From Papaver somniferum (taxonomy: Eukaryota; Streptophyta; Magnoliopsida; Ranunculales; Papaveraceae): a DNA stretch of 64,000 bases. This document shows, one piece after another, positions 1 to 9,434 of the stretch. Below the pieces are notes generated by a model. That model saw only the letters and a program-made list of their open reading frames with translations. It was not told the origin of the DNA and did not search any database. The stretch is taken from positions 133,139,466 to 133,203,465 of the forward strand of contig NC_039365.1 of assembly GCF_003573695.1 (NCBI RefSeq). Direction: 5' to 3'. The position numbers were made by a program, and so were the translations under genes. Each line of letters opens with the position of its first letter. Within the stretch, counting starts at the first letter, position 1.

Positions 1-695
1 GCATGGTTGGGGCCAAGGCAAGGTGTGGTTGGCTTGGCATGGTGGGCCAAGGGTTTGGCATGTCATTGGCGCATGGTGCGGCTAGCATGGTTGGCATGCC
101 TTGGCGGGGGTAGACATGGATGGCATGGTTTTCCATTCGCACAGTGGTGCGCTGGCATGGTTGGCATGCCTTGGCGCGGAGATGTGGCTGGCATGTTTTG
201 CCATTGGCACAATGGTGCTGCTGACATTGTTTGCATGATGTGGCTGGCATGGTTTGCCATAGGCACAGTGGTGCGGCTGCATGGTTGGCATGCCTTGGCT
301 CGGAGATGTGGATGGAATGGTTTGCTATTGGCACAGTGGTGCGGCTGGCATGGTTGGAATGCCTTGGCGCGGAGATGTGGCTGGCATGGTTTCCATTGGC
401 ACAGTGGTGCGGTTGGCATGGTTGGCATGCCTTGGCATGGAGATGTGGCTGGCATGGTTGTCATGCCTTGGCGCGGTAGCATGAGAATTAGGGTTTGGTA
501 TGTACGAAGATGATGTCGGTCAATACTAAGGGTTCTGCCGTGGAACATGACACATGTATATAAAAAAAAGGTACCCTGGTAATTCTTATCGTAGGTATGT
601 TGAATGATTCAATAAATGTGCTAGTGGTTATAGTGACATCATGTCAGATGTAAGGTTTTACGATTTTAACCCTAAGCTAAAAACCACCATCAACA
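1..695 (-). repeat. Partial LTR, copy 1
   Basis: This is the U3-side end of an LTR whose remainder lies left of the window. It holds the last part of an 85-bp array (to about 90), the 69-bp array (about 90-480) and a unique 215-bp end finishing CCACCATCAACA at 695. It aligns with 8737-9434, with only scattered substitutions and one-base indels. Confidence 0.85.
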
Positions 696-1208
696 TTAAG
701 TCCCATGTTTAGCTCGGAACAGGAGCTTTGTTGCGAGGTAAGCATAAGATGGTGACAGGCCAGGACAAAATCGAAATGGAAGGTCATGAAAAGATGGTCA
801 GGAAGACCCGACTAACCTTTTTCGAGAGGTAAGTAGAATTCGTGATTCTTGTGTTGGCGGCCTTGCGTAAATTCTATTTGTAGTGTTGCTGGGTAGACCT
901 TGAAATGGTAGAGGCGGTTGATGATTGAGATGCAGACTGCCCGATTGGCTTGGTCACGCGTCATCTTGGCTAGGCTAGGGAACGCCGAGGTGCTGGATTA
1001 GCGAGTTGTCGGTGTTGGTGTGGCTTGAGCGGAGCCGCTGGCGTTGGTCGGCTTGGAATGGGAGCCGTCAGCATTGGTCGTCTTGAAATGGAGCTGCTTG
1101 TGTTGCTCGTCTTAGAGTGGAGCTATCTTGAGTTCCTTGGAGGATGACGACCGGCTTCAGTTTCATGGGATGATGGCAACTTTGTCTGAATTAGGGTTTG
1201 GCATGCTG

Positions 1209-1885
1209 AAACCCTAATTAGCTCCCTTTACTAGAATCGATGTAGAATTCTCGTATGAACTCGGATTTTGACGGTCCGCCCCTCCATTCTTAACGGAAAG
1301 AATTTCCTATCTCCCTCGCGGGAATATTTAGGTTTTGAGCTCGTTCGAGAGGTGAAAAACTCGACAGTAAAATTCAGGAAGAATTGCGGGCCCGTGGAAT
1401 GATGGCAGCTTGCTTTAGTTCCGTGGGAAGATGGTGACTTTCTTTGGGAAGATAAAAACTTGCTTCAGTTCCCCGGGAAGGTGACAACTGGCTTCGGTAA
1501 TATAACAACTTGCTTCAGTTCCCTGGGAAGTGACGACAGGCTTCGGGAAGTTAACAACTTGCTTCAGTTCCCTGGGAAGGTGACGACTGGCTTCAGGAAG
1601 ATAACAACTTGCTTCAGTTCCCTGGAAGGTGACGACTGGCTCGGGAAGGTAACAACTTCCTTCAGTTTTTAGCATGCTGCAACCCTAATTAGCGCCCCTT
1701 ACTAGAATCGCTGTAGAATTCTCGTACGAACTCGGATTTTGACGGTCTGACCCTCCACTCTGAACGGAAAAGAATTTCCTATCTCCCCACACAGAAATAT
1801 TTAGGTTTTGAGCTCGTTCGGGAGGTGAAAACAGCTCGACAGTAAAATTCGGGAAGAACTCAGGAGGGATGTTGCGGGCCCGAGG
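1209..1885. repeat. Two ~190-bp direct repeats flanking a minisatellite
   Basis: A block starting AACCCTAATTAGC at 1209-1397 recurs, diverged, at 1680-1885. Both copies include the segments ACTCGGATTTTGACGGTC and GGTTTTGAGCTCGTTCG. Between them, about 1400-1665, lies an approximately 50-bp minisatellite built on CTTGCTTCAGTTCC followed by GGGAAGGTGACGACTGGCTTC. The same arrangement recurs in copy 2 near 9958-10620. Confidence 0.75.
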
Positions 1886-3479
1886 TGGCATAGTCGCGCC
1901 CAGTCATCCGTTTCATGGAGCAAGAAGGAATCTTTATTTTGTTCAAACTCTAGAAACTCCGTCCGCATGAAAAGAGATATTGATCTTCTTATGTTTTCTG
2001 TTGCTTGTACGGATCCGTGCTTTCGTATGCAGTGTCTCCCCAGTGGATTCCAAAACTTATCAAACTCCATTGCATTCTTGGGACGGATGGATGTGGTTGC
2101 GTTTTCGGTCCATCCTTGATTTTAGGTTTTCAGTGCCTGGACCCTCTGATCGCGATGACAATATGTTGTGGATGCTTGTATTGGTCGAAATCTTCCGGAG
2201 ACATTGGATGAAATAGATGAGTTGGGAGACGTTTTGTTGGCGATGTGCTACTATCAACTCTTCAAGGACTTGGTTCTAAGTGGCATTCTTCGAACCATCT
2301 TTCGAATCTTGGACTATCGTGTGGAATGGGATGTGGTGAGAAGTCCCCAGTTATGCTTTTGTTAGATCCGATGGCTTGTCCGAATATGTGAATGTATCTT
2401 TGTGGCGTGCATTTGGAGTCTTCGGTGCACATGTACGGCTTCATGTTGAGAAATTCCTGCGGCTCGTAAAACTTCGATAGTGATGATGTTGAAATCAGAA
2501 ATAACCTGGTTGAGGGGAGTGAAAGCGTCCCATGTTGGTAGTCCCCATGTGTATCCTACTTTCGTTGCATCGCCTTGAATCCACGTCCACGGGATTTGAT
2601 ATAAGATTATCGTACTCTTCTGGATGTGACGCTGGGGTGATCAGATATATCACATGATGAAATATCCTGGATAGTAAAGTGGTAGGAATAAGAGTTATGT
2701 TGTTTATCATGGCTCCCTCTGTTTCTTCAAGAAAATGTTTCATCCGCGTCTCTGGAGTTATCTCATGAGTCTTTGATGGTCGTCGGGATGGACTGCGATG
2801 AGCAGTCCCCAGTCGCATTTTTCTTCAGTTTCTAAAGTTATTTTTCTCTGAGCAGGATTGAGATCCTCCGCGGCCTTGTAAAGTATTGAAGGCATCTTAT
2901 GGACAGATAGGTGATGATTTTCTTCTCTGCACCCTTGAAGAGTAGATGACCTTGTTGTGGCTATGACCTTTTGGTTGAACGTGTCTTCTGAGCTATGACA
3001 GTGAAGGGATTCCGTGTATATCCTTAGTCCTCAAGTATGGTTTACATGTTTCCATCTTGTATGGTCAGTGGGTTGACCATGATAAAGACATCACCATCGT
3101 GCGTTCGTACTGGTGATTTTGTTACTTCTTCCACGTGGAACTTAAATTAGGAGGAGTACAGGTTACTTTATAGTGATTACTGCTGTGGTGAAGCTCTGGA
3201 TGGTATCAACAAATGAGCGGAAACAATTCTTGGTAGAAGATGTACTCAGAAGAGACTACATTATCGTGGTAACAAAGTAGGTTGGCTGGAATTGTATGGG
3301 CATCCATGGAAGTAAAAGGATTGGCTGGACGTGTAAGCGATCAAACTGTCCATGATCACGAGTTTTGGCGAGATGGATCAAAAGGCGGTCACGACTACGA
3401 AAGTTGGCTGGCTGTGATCATGATCCTTGACATGGGGAGTGTGGTGGTCCGACCCTTTGCAGGAAGAAACGGCGCTGAA

Positions 3480-3705
3480 GCAGCTTCGGCTCTTGGAAAG
3501 GATGTTGAAACTTAAGGAGCCAACGTTGACGCTTCGACTTCGGATTCTGGAGCAGCTTATGGAGAACGCTGAAGTGGAGCGGCTGCTTGAGCGATCGTTG
3601 AAGCGGAGCGTCTTTCGGGGCAAACGTTGAAGCGGAGCCCGGCTGGAGGACGTTGAAGTGAAGTGGTTGTTGGAGCGAACGTTGAAGTGGAGCGGCTACG
3701 TTAAT
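3480..3705. repeat. Degenerate GTTGAAGTGGAGCGGCT repeats
   Basis: Short imperfect repeats built on GTTGAAG(T/C)GGAGCGG occupy this stretch. They recur at about 12225-12450 with small indels. No convincing product is encoded; open frames here shift between the two copies. Confidence 0.6.
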
Positions 3706-4082
3706 TAGTGTGCTGTCAAACTGGACACCCTTCAAGAGAACAATGGTTAAGAGTCCCCAGTTCCATCTATCAATCGTGCTTTCCAGGAGAGCTTGGGGTT
3801 TGGGAACGGCTTCTATGGTTGGAAACAGCTGCTTCCCTGATGCAGTGCGGTTGAGGGCTTCGAATATGTCTTGGCGTTGCGCCTACAGAATTTCACATAA
3901 GTGTTTCATCATAGACTGCATATTTTGGGGAGAAGTCCCCGGAAATCATGCAGCTCCTGACAGGAAGAGAATCTCTGTGAACTCATGGGGGTTGCTGATT
4001 TCTTTGCTTCGATTTTGGAGAAGTCGTTCCTGATCTTTACATGTGATGAAATTAGATTGCTGATTCCCTTCTAATGGGCATT

Positions 4083-4200
4083 CAAAATGCAACGCTGGAA
4101 GGATGCAAGTTGCTGGCGCTGGAAAGATGCAAGTTGTTAGCGCTGGAAGGATGCAAGTTGTTGGCGCTGGAAAGATGCAAGCTGTTAGCGTTGGATCGGC
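4083..4200. repeat. 24-bp minisatellite
   Basis: Four to five units of GCTGGAAGGATGCAAGTTGC plus four more bases run in tandem. Because 24 is a multiple of three, both strands stay open and give short repetitive peptides, which I do not treat as genes. The array is duplicated at about 12829-12945. Confidence 0.8.
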
Positions 4201-4725
4201 TTGGAATGGGCGCTGGCATGGCGTGGACGCTAGCTTGGATTTGGTATGGTGCGGACTGTTGGATGGGCATGGCGCGGACTATTGGCTTGGCACGGCGCTG
4301 GCTTGGCGTGGCGCAGACTTGTTCTTGCGGGCCCAGTTGTCTCTTTCCATACGTAGCGCAAATAGGAAATCATTTCCTTATTAAATTACAAAAGTGTTAT
4401 GCGTATGAAAGGGGTTGGCTCTCCTTTTATCTCGTATCTTTGTTTTCACGTCCTGGTGTTAGCGGTAGCGCGGTAGCAATAAAGTGGGCAAGCGTATTCC
4501 AGCTATGTACTCCAGTGTTTCTCTTTCAATTTGTTTTCTTGTTTTGGGGCAAATCCTAGCCATAGGTATCCCTTCCATGAATCTGTAGAAATATTGTTCT
4601 TCTCTTCGAATATCACTGTAGTAGCGTCGGCTACCTCATGAATAGTGACTGGTAATCATTATTATGCAAAGTAGGTACGTACGGGTAGGTGACTGATTCC
4701 ACGAAGAACTGGGCGTTAGGGTTTC

Positions 4726-4914
4726 TCTGAGATCCAAAAGTTTCAGGCCAAGGTGACCGAAGGTCCTTCTACGGACGTGGTCAAATAACAAGAAGCGGAG
4801 GTCGAAAGGCTATCCAAAGAGTTGGAGCTGAAACAGGCGGTCCTCCAAATGACGAAGGACGCCTTCTTCGAGAATAACAAAACACCTTTGAATGCACTTC
4901 TGTCTTCTGAAATT
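4726..4914 (+). pseudogene. Tail of the antisense PMD-like gene (copy 1)
   Basis: The frame beginning SEIQKFQAKVTEG ends in TAA at 4786-4788. It then continues in the same frame with a charged coiled-coil segment (EAEVERLSKELELKQAVL). It is clearly related to the last codons of the antisense gene at 35003-37705, where a TAG sits at exactly the same place. Relative to its own element, which is on the minus strand, this remnant is also antisense. Nothing upstream of 4726 resembles the rest of the gene, so this copy is an internal deletion derivative. The same remnant is at 13473-13661. Confidence 0.65.
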
Positions 4915-5589
4915 CTTCAATTTCGTTTTTTTTTTTTTGAAAGGCAAATGAAACACCTGGCTTTATGGTTTTGATTTTCTGGATTTTTGGGTTGATAGAC
5001 AAGTGTTACCTATGAGGGTTTTGGATTATTATTCGGGATGAACTGTTTTAGTATGATACCATTTTTGGTTATGATTGTAAGTGACACAAACATCCCAGGG
5101 AAGATATGGAACCGTGAACATTGTGTGTCGGTAGATGACATGGGATGAAACATAACATGGCTATCGGTTTTATCATTCCCGTTAAAACTTGAAATAGTAA
5201 ACCATGTATTTTTCTAGGCAAGACTTACTCGGTTTTTTTGGATCTGCTAAGGAAAAATGAGTCAGGTGCAAGTCCGAGTTTTGTGAGAAGCACCGCAATT
5301 GTGGAAAGTCCCCAATCGTCCCTGAGTCACTTGATAATCGAGTCGTCAATCCCTGGGTGGATCGTTTTCTTTTAACCTCTGGAAAGTCCCCAGTCGCCCC
5401 TTGTCGTGTCATGACTGGTAATCGGGTTGTCTGGTAACTGAGTCGTCGATCCCTGAGCGGATCGTATCGGGCCGTCTGGTAGCTGAGTCGTCTATCCCTG
5501 AGCGGATCGTTTGCCTCTACCGTCCGTGACGTATGGGTCGAAGTATGAGATCGAGGATTAAAAATTGACAGTGTAACCGAAAGACCAAT

Positions 5590-5607
5590 CTCCCACTGTA
5601 GTCGCCA
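5590..5607 (-). other. Primer-binding site (copy 1)
   Basis: The complement reads TGGCGACTACAGTGGGAG, two bases from the LTR start at 5610. The same site occurs at 14335-14352, and as TGGCGACCACAGTGAGAG at 34412-34429. The 3'-terminal TGG is as expected for a tRNA primer. The TGGCGAC start resembles PBSs of Tat/Ogre-type Ty3 elements; which tRNA is used was not checked. Confidence 0.7.
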
Positions 5608-5978
5608 TTTGTTGAGGGTGAAAGCAGTTTCTACTGGTTTCGGTAATTTCATGTGCTGTGGGTGAGAAACAAATATAAACCCTAAACAATGTACTGCAAT
5701 GGAGTACTTTAGATTCGAGAGATCAATCTGTACAAGTCCGGCTTAAACCAAAAATGGTCGTTCCAGACTTGCTTCGGTCACAAAGTGAATGAGAAGGGTT
5801 GGTTTTGGGGAGGGGAGCGAAGAGAGTGTTGAGACCAGAATAGTTGATTCTGGAAGAGTAGTTGTTTTGTGATTTGTATCAAAAACTAGGAAGCTAACAG
5901 GTGGGAAAGCTAGCAAACGTTTTCTGATTGTTGTATGCCCCTGACCAGAACTTGTTGTTCGGTGGAAATAGGTAATGC

Positions 5979-5988
5979 CTATTTATAC
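5979..5988 (-). promoter_or_regulatory. LTR TATA box
   Basis: On the minus strand this reads GTATAAATAG, about 370 bp before the LTR's 3' end. It is conserved at 14725-14734 and in both LTRs of the 15.6-kb element (34032-34041 and 45602-45611). That supports it as the element promoter. Confidence 0.7.
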
Positions 5989-6569
5989 AAGTCGAAGTGA
6001 AACGTACTATGGTCTCATTAAGAAATAGAAAACGGGTGAGTAAATGGGAGGAGGTGGTAACCGGTAACGCTTGGAATTGATGTTCCATAAAAGAAAGCGT
6101 TTCACCATTACTCCTTGTATTTACTAACTGCCTCATCCTTATGACTCTTTCTAATAACGAGTGTAGTGTACGCCGCACGCTGTAAACCGCCAAACCAATA
6201 CCCAATGAGCATCCCCCAGTTTGTGACATGTGTTGATGTCTCGAGTGTTTTCGTGGAAAACATGTGTAGCATGTTGTTGTTGTCTGGCAAGTTGAGCTTG
6301 GGAGACTTGCCGGCTCGGTGGTGACCTTCAACGGTCGAGATTTTGCATCTTAAGAGGAAGGTAGCCGTTGATTATTGCTTGGTAGCTAGTGGCATGAAAG
6401 TATGATCAATATGGATTAAATATGTCGCAGTTTAGGCGCGGCCAAAAGTTAGGGTTTTGGCTTTGTTTAGGCGCGACCAAACTAGGGCCAAAGGTTGCCA
6501 TGCGTTAGCTGGTAACCTTGGACGGCTAAGATATGTATCTTAGATGAAAAAGTGATCGTTGATTGTTAC

Positions 6570-7985
6570 AGGCCTTCGTTTTGGTAGCCGCATAGGGAAG
6601 GTCGGCATGGTATGGCGCGGCAAGGTGGTTGGCATGGCATGCCTTGGCGCGGTTTGGCGTGGCCAAAGCTAGGGTTTTGGGGCAAAGGACACCATGCGTT
6701 ATTTGGCGACCTTGGACGGCTAGGATTTGCATCTAGGATGGAAGGGTGGCTGTTGATCGTTGCACTCCTTCGTTTTGGTAGCCACATGGGGAAGGTCGGC
6801 ATGGTATGGTGCGGCAAGGTGGTTGGCATGTCATTGGAAGATGTGGCATGGCATGCCTTGGCGTGGCCAAAACAAGGGTTTTGGGCCAAAGGTTACCATG
6901 CGTTGTTTGGCGACCTTGGATGGCTAGGATTTTCATCTAGGATGGAAGGGTTGTTTGATCGTCGCACGCCTTCGTTTTGGTAGCCGCATAGGGAAGGCCG
7001 GCATGGTGTGGCGCGGCAAGGTGGTTGGCATTCCATTGGCACATGTGGCATGGAATGCCTTGGCGTGGTTTGGCATGGCCAAAACTAGGTTTTTGGGCCA
7101 AAGGTTACCATGCGTTGTTTGGCGACCTTGGAAGGCTAGGATTTGCATCCAGGATGGAAGGGTGGTCGTTGATCGTCGCACGCCTTCGTTTTGGTAGCCG
7201 CATGGGGAAGGCCTGTAAGGTGGTTGGCATGCCATTGGAATTCCTTGGCGTGGTTTGGCGTGGCCAAAACTAGGATTTTGGGCCAAAGTTACCATGTGTT
7301 GTTTGGCGACCTTGGACGGCTAGGATTTGCATCTAGGATGGAAGGGTGGCCGTCGATCGTCGCACGCCTTCGTTTTGATAGCCACATGGGGAAGGCCGAC
7401 ATAGTATGGCGCGACAAGGTGGTTGGCATGTCATTGGCACATGTGGCATGGCATGCCTTGGCGCGGTTTGGGGTGGCCAAAACTAGGGTTTTGGTCCAAA
7501 GGTTACCATGAGTTGTTTGGTGACCTTGGACGGCTAGGATTTGCATCTAGGATGGAAGGGTGGCCGTCGATCGTCGCACGCCTTCGTTTTGGTAGCCACA
7601 TAGGGAAGGCCGGCATGGTGTGGCGCGGCAAGGTGGTTGGCATGCCATTGGCACATGTGGCATGGCATGCCTTGGCGCGGTTTTTGCATGGCCAAAACGG
7701 CTAGAATTTCCATCCAGGATAAAAGGGTGGTCGTTGATCGTCGCACGCCTTCGTTTTGGTAGCCGCATGGGGAAGGCCGGCATGGTATGGCGCGTCAAGG
7801 TGGTTGGCATGCCAGTGGCATGGCATGTCTTGGCGCGGTTTGACGTGGCCAAAACTAGGGTTTTGGGCCAAAGGTTACCACGTGTTGTTTGGCGACCTTG
7901 GATGGCTAGGATTTGCATCTAGGATGGAAGTGTGGTCGTTGATCGTCGCACGCCTTCGTTTTGGTATCCGCATAGGGAAGGCCGG
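6570..7985. repeat. ~200-bp tandem array in LTR
   Basis: About seven to eight units share CCTTCGTTTTGGTAGCCGCA, then a CATGG-rich middle, then GGTTACCATGCGTTGTTTGG and GACCTTGGACGGCTAGGATT. The third LTR has about four units (15325-16150), so the array has contracted or expanded since duplication. Diverged reverse-complement units are in both LTRs of the 30367-45980 element. Confidence 0.8.
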
Positions 7986-8825
7986 CATGGTGGGGCCAAG
8001 GCCAATGGCACGGATGGCTTGGCATAGTGGGGCCAAGGGTTTGGTACGGTTGGCTTGGCATGGTAGGTCCAAGGAAAGGTGTGGTTGGCTTGGCATGGTG
8101 GGGCCAAGGGTTTGGCATTCCATTGGCGCATGGTGCGGCTAGCATGGTTGGGGACAAGGCAAGGCGCGTTTGGCTTGGCATGGTGGGGCCAAGGGTTTGG
8201 CATGCCATTGGCGCATGGTACGGCTAACATGGTTGGGGCCAAGGCAAGGTGCGGTTGGCTTGGCATGGTGGGGCCAAGGGTTTGGCATGCGATTGGATCA
8301 TGGTGCGGCTAGCATGGTTGGGGCCAAGGAAAGGCGCGGTTGGCTTGGCATGGTGGGGCCAAGGGTTTGGCATGCCATTGGCGCATGGTGTGGCTAGCAT
8401 GGTTGGGGCCAAGGCAAGGTGCGGTTGGCTTGGCATGGTGGGGCCAAGGGTTTGGCATGCCATTGGCGCATGGTGCGGCTAGCATGGTGGGGGCCAAGGA
8501 AAGGCGCCGTTGGCTTGGCATGGTGGGGCCAAGGGTTTGGCATGCCATTGGCGCATGGTGCGGCTAACATGGTTGGGGCCAAGGCAAGGTGCGTTTGGCT
8601 TGGCATGGTGGGGCCAAGGGTTTGGCATGCCATTGGCGCATGGTGCGGCTAGCATGGTTGGGGCCAAGGCAAGGCGCGTTTGGATTGGCATGGTGGGGCC
8701 AAGAGTTTGGCATGCCATTGGTGCATGGTGCGGCTAGCATGGTTGGGGCCAAGGCAAGGTGTGGTTGGCTTGGCATGGTGGGGCCAAGGGTTTGGCATGT
8801 CATTGGCGCATGGTGCGGCTAGCAT
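7985..8825. repeat. 85-bp tandem array with 170-bp dimer pattern
   Basis: About ten units of 85 bp are built on GGCTTGGCATGGTGGGGCC, AAGGGTTTGGCATGCCATTG and GCGCATGGTGCGGCTAGCAT. Successive units often alternate between an AAGGAAAGGCGC and an AAGGCAAGGTGC junction, giving a 170-bp higher-order repeat. LTR3 has about six units (16150-16658). Confidence 0.85.
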
Positions 8826-9222
8826 GGTTGGCATGCCTTGGCGGGGTAGACATGGATGGCATGGTTTTCCATTCGCACAGTGGTGCGGCTGGCATGGTTG
8901 GCATGCCTTGGCGCGGAGATGTGGCTGGCATGGTTTGCCATTGGCACAATGGTGCTGCTGACATTGTTTGCATGATGTGGCTGGCATGGTTTGCCATAGG
9001 CACAGTGGTGCGGCTGACATGGTTGGCATGCCTTGGCTCGGAGATGTGGATGGAATGGTTTGCTATTGGCACAGTGGTGCGGCTGGCATGGTTGGAATGC
9101 CTTGGCGCGGAGATGTGGCTGGCATGGTTTTCCATTGGCACAGTGGTGCGGTTGGCATGGTTGGCATGCCTTGGCATGGAGATGTGGCTGGCATGGTTGT
9201 CATGCCTTGGCGCGGTAGCATG
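8826..9222. repeat. 69-bp tandem array in LTR
   Basis: Five to six units of 69 bp contain GGTTGGCATGCCTTGGCGCG, GAGATGTGGCTGGCATGG and CCATTGGCACAGTGGTGCGG. The unit is 23 codons long, which explains the long open frames on both strands; these are low-complexity and not genes. The array is also present at about 90-480, at 16658-16860 (about three units), and in inverted, diverged form near 30600-31190 and 43190-43900. Confidence 0.85.
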
Positions 9223-9434
9223 AGAATTAGGGTTTGGTATGTACGAAGATGATGTCGGTCAATACTAAGGGTTCTGCCGTGGAACATGACACATGTATAT
9301 AAAAAAAAGGTACCCTGGTAATTCTTATCGTAGGTATGTTGAATGATTCAATAAATGTGCTAGTGGTTATAGTGACATCATGTCAGATGTAAGGTTTTAC
9401 GATTTTAACCCTAAGCTAAAAACCACCATCAACA

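Larger units (their letters stand above)
696..5609 (-). other. Non-coding internal region, copy 1
   Basis: This is the internal part of the long-LTR element and reads 3' to 5' on the plus strand. The purine-tract complement is at 696-708 and the PBS at 5590-5607. No frame longer than about 110 codons is open and no retroelement domain is recognisable. It contains degenerate GGAGC-type repeats near 1015-1140, two 190-bp direct repeats around a minisatellite (1209-1885), long unique stretches (1900-3470), GCGGAGC-type repeats (3480-3705), a 24-bp minisatellite (4083-4200) and the tail of an antisense gene (4726-4914). It recurs at 9435-14354, and parts recur inverted at 34412-35200 and 42300-42965. 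Confidence 0.75.
5610..9434 (-). repeat. Long LTR shared by two elements (3825 bp)
   Basis: It begins TGTTGAGGG and ends CATCAACA. Reading 5' to 3' on the minus strand it has a unique U3 start (9434-9222), the 69-bp array, the 85-bp array, the ~200-bp array, then a unique promoter/R/U5 part (6570-5610) with a TATA box. It serves as the right-hand LTR of one element and the left-hand LTR of the next. Confidence 0.85.

Noticed and set aside
7..548. Long open frames on both strands in the CATGG-rich arrays (also 8027-9287, 16169-16928, 30521-31309, 43041-44046).
   Set aside because: They arise from 69-bp (23-codon) and 85-bp tandem units, are open in several frames at once, and encode low-complexity peptides with no domain.
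1201..1220. CCCTAA-like motifs as interstitial telomere repeats.
   Set aside because: Only isolated AACCCTAATTAGC copies occur, with no tandem CCCTAAA units.
7985..8825. Regular repeats that could be mistaken for a CRISPR array.
   Set aside because: Units are directly adjacent tandem copies without unique spacers, lie in U3 of an LTR, and the DNA is from a plant.
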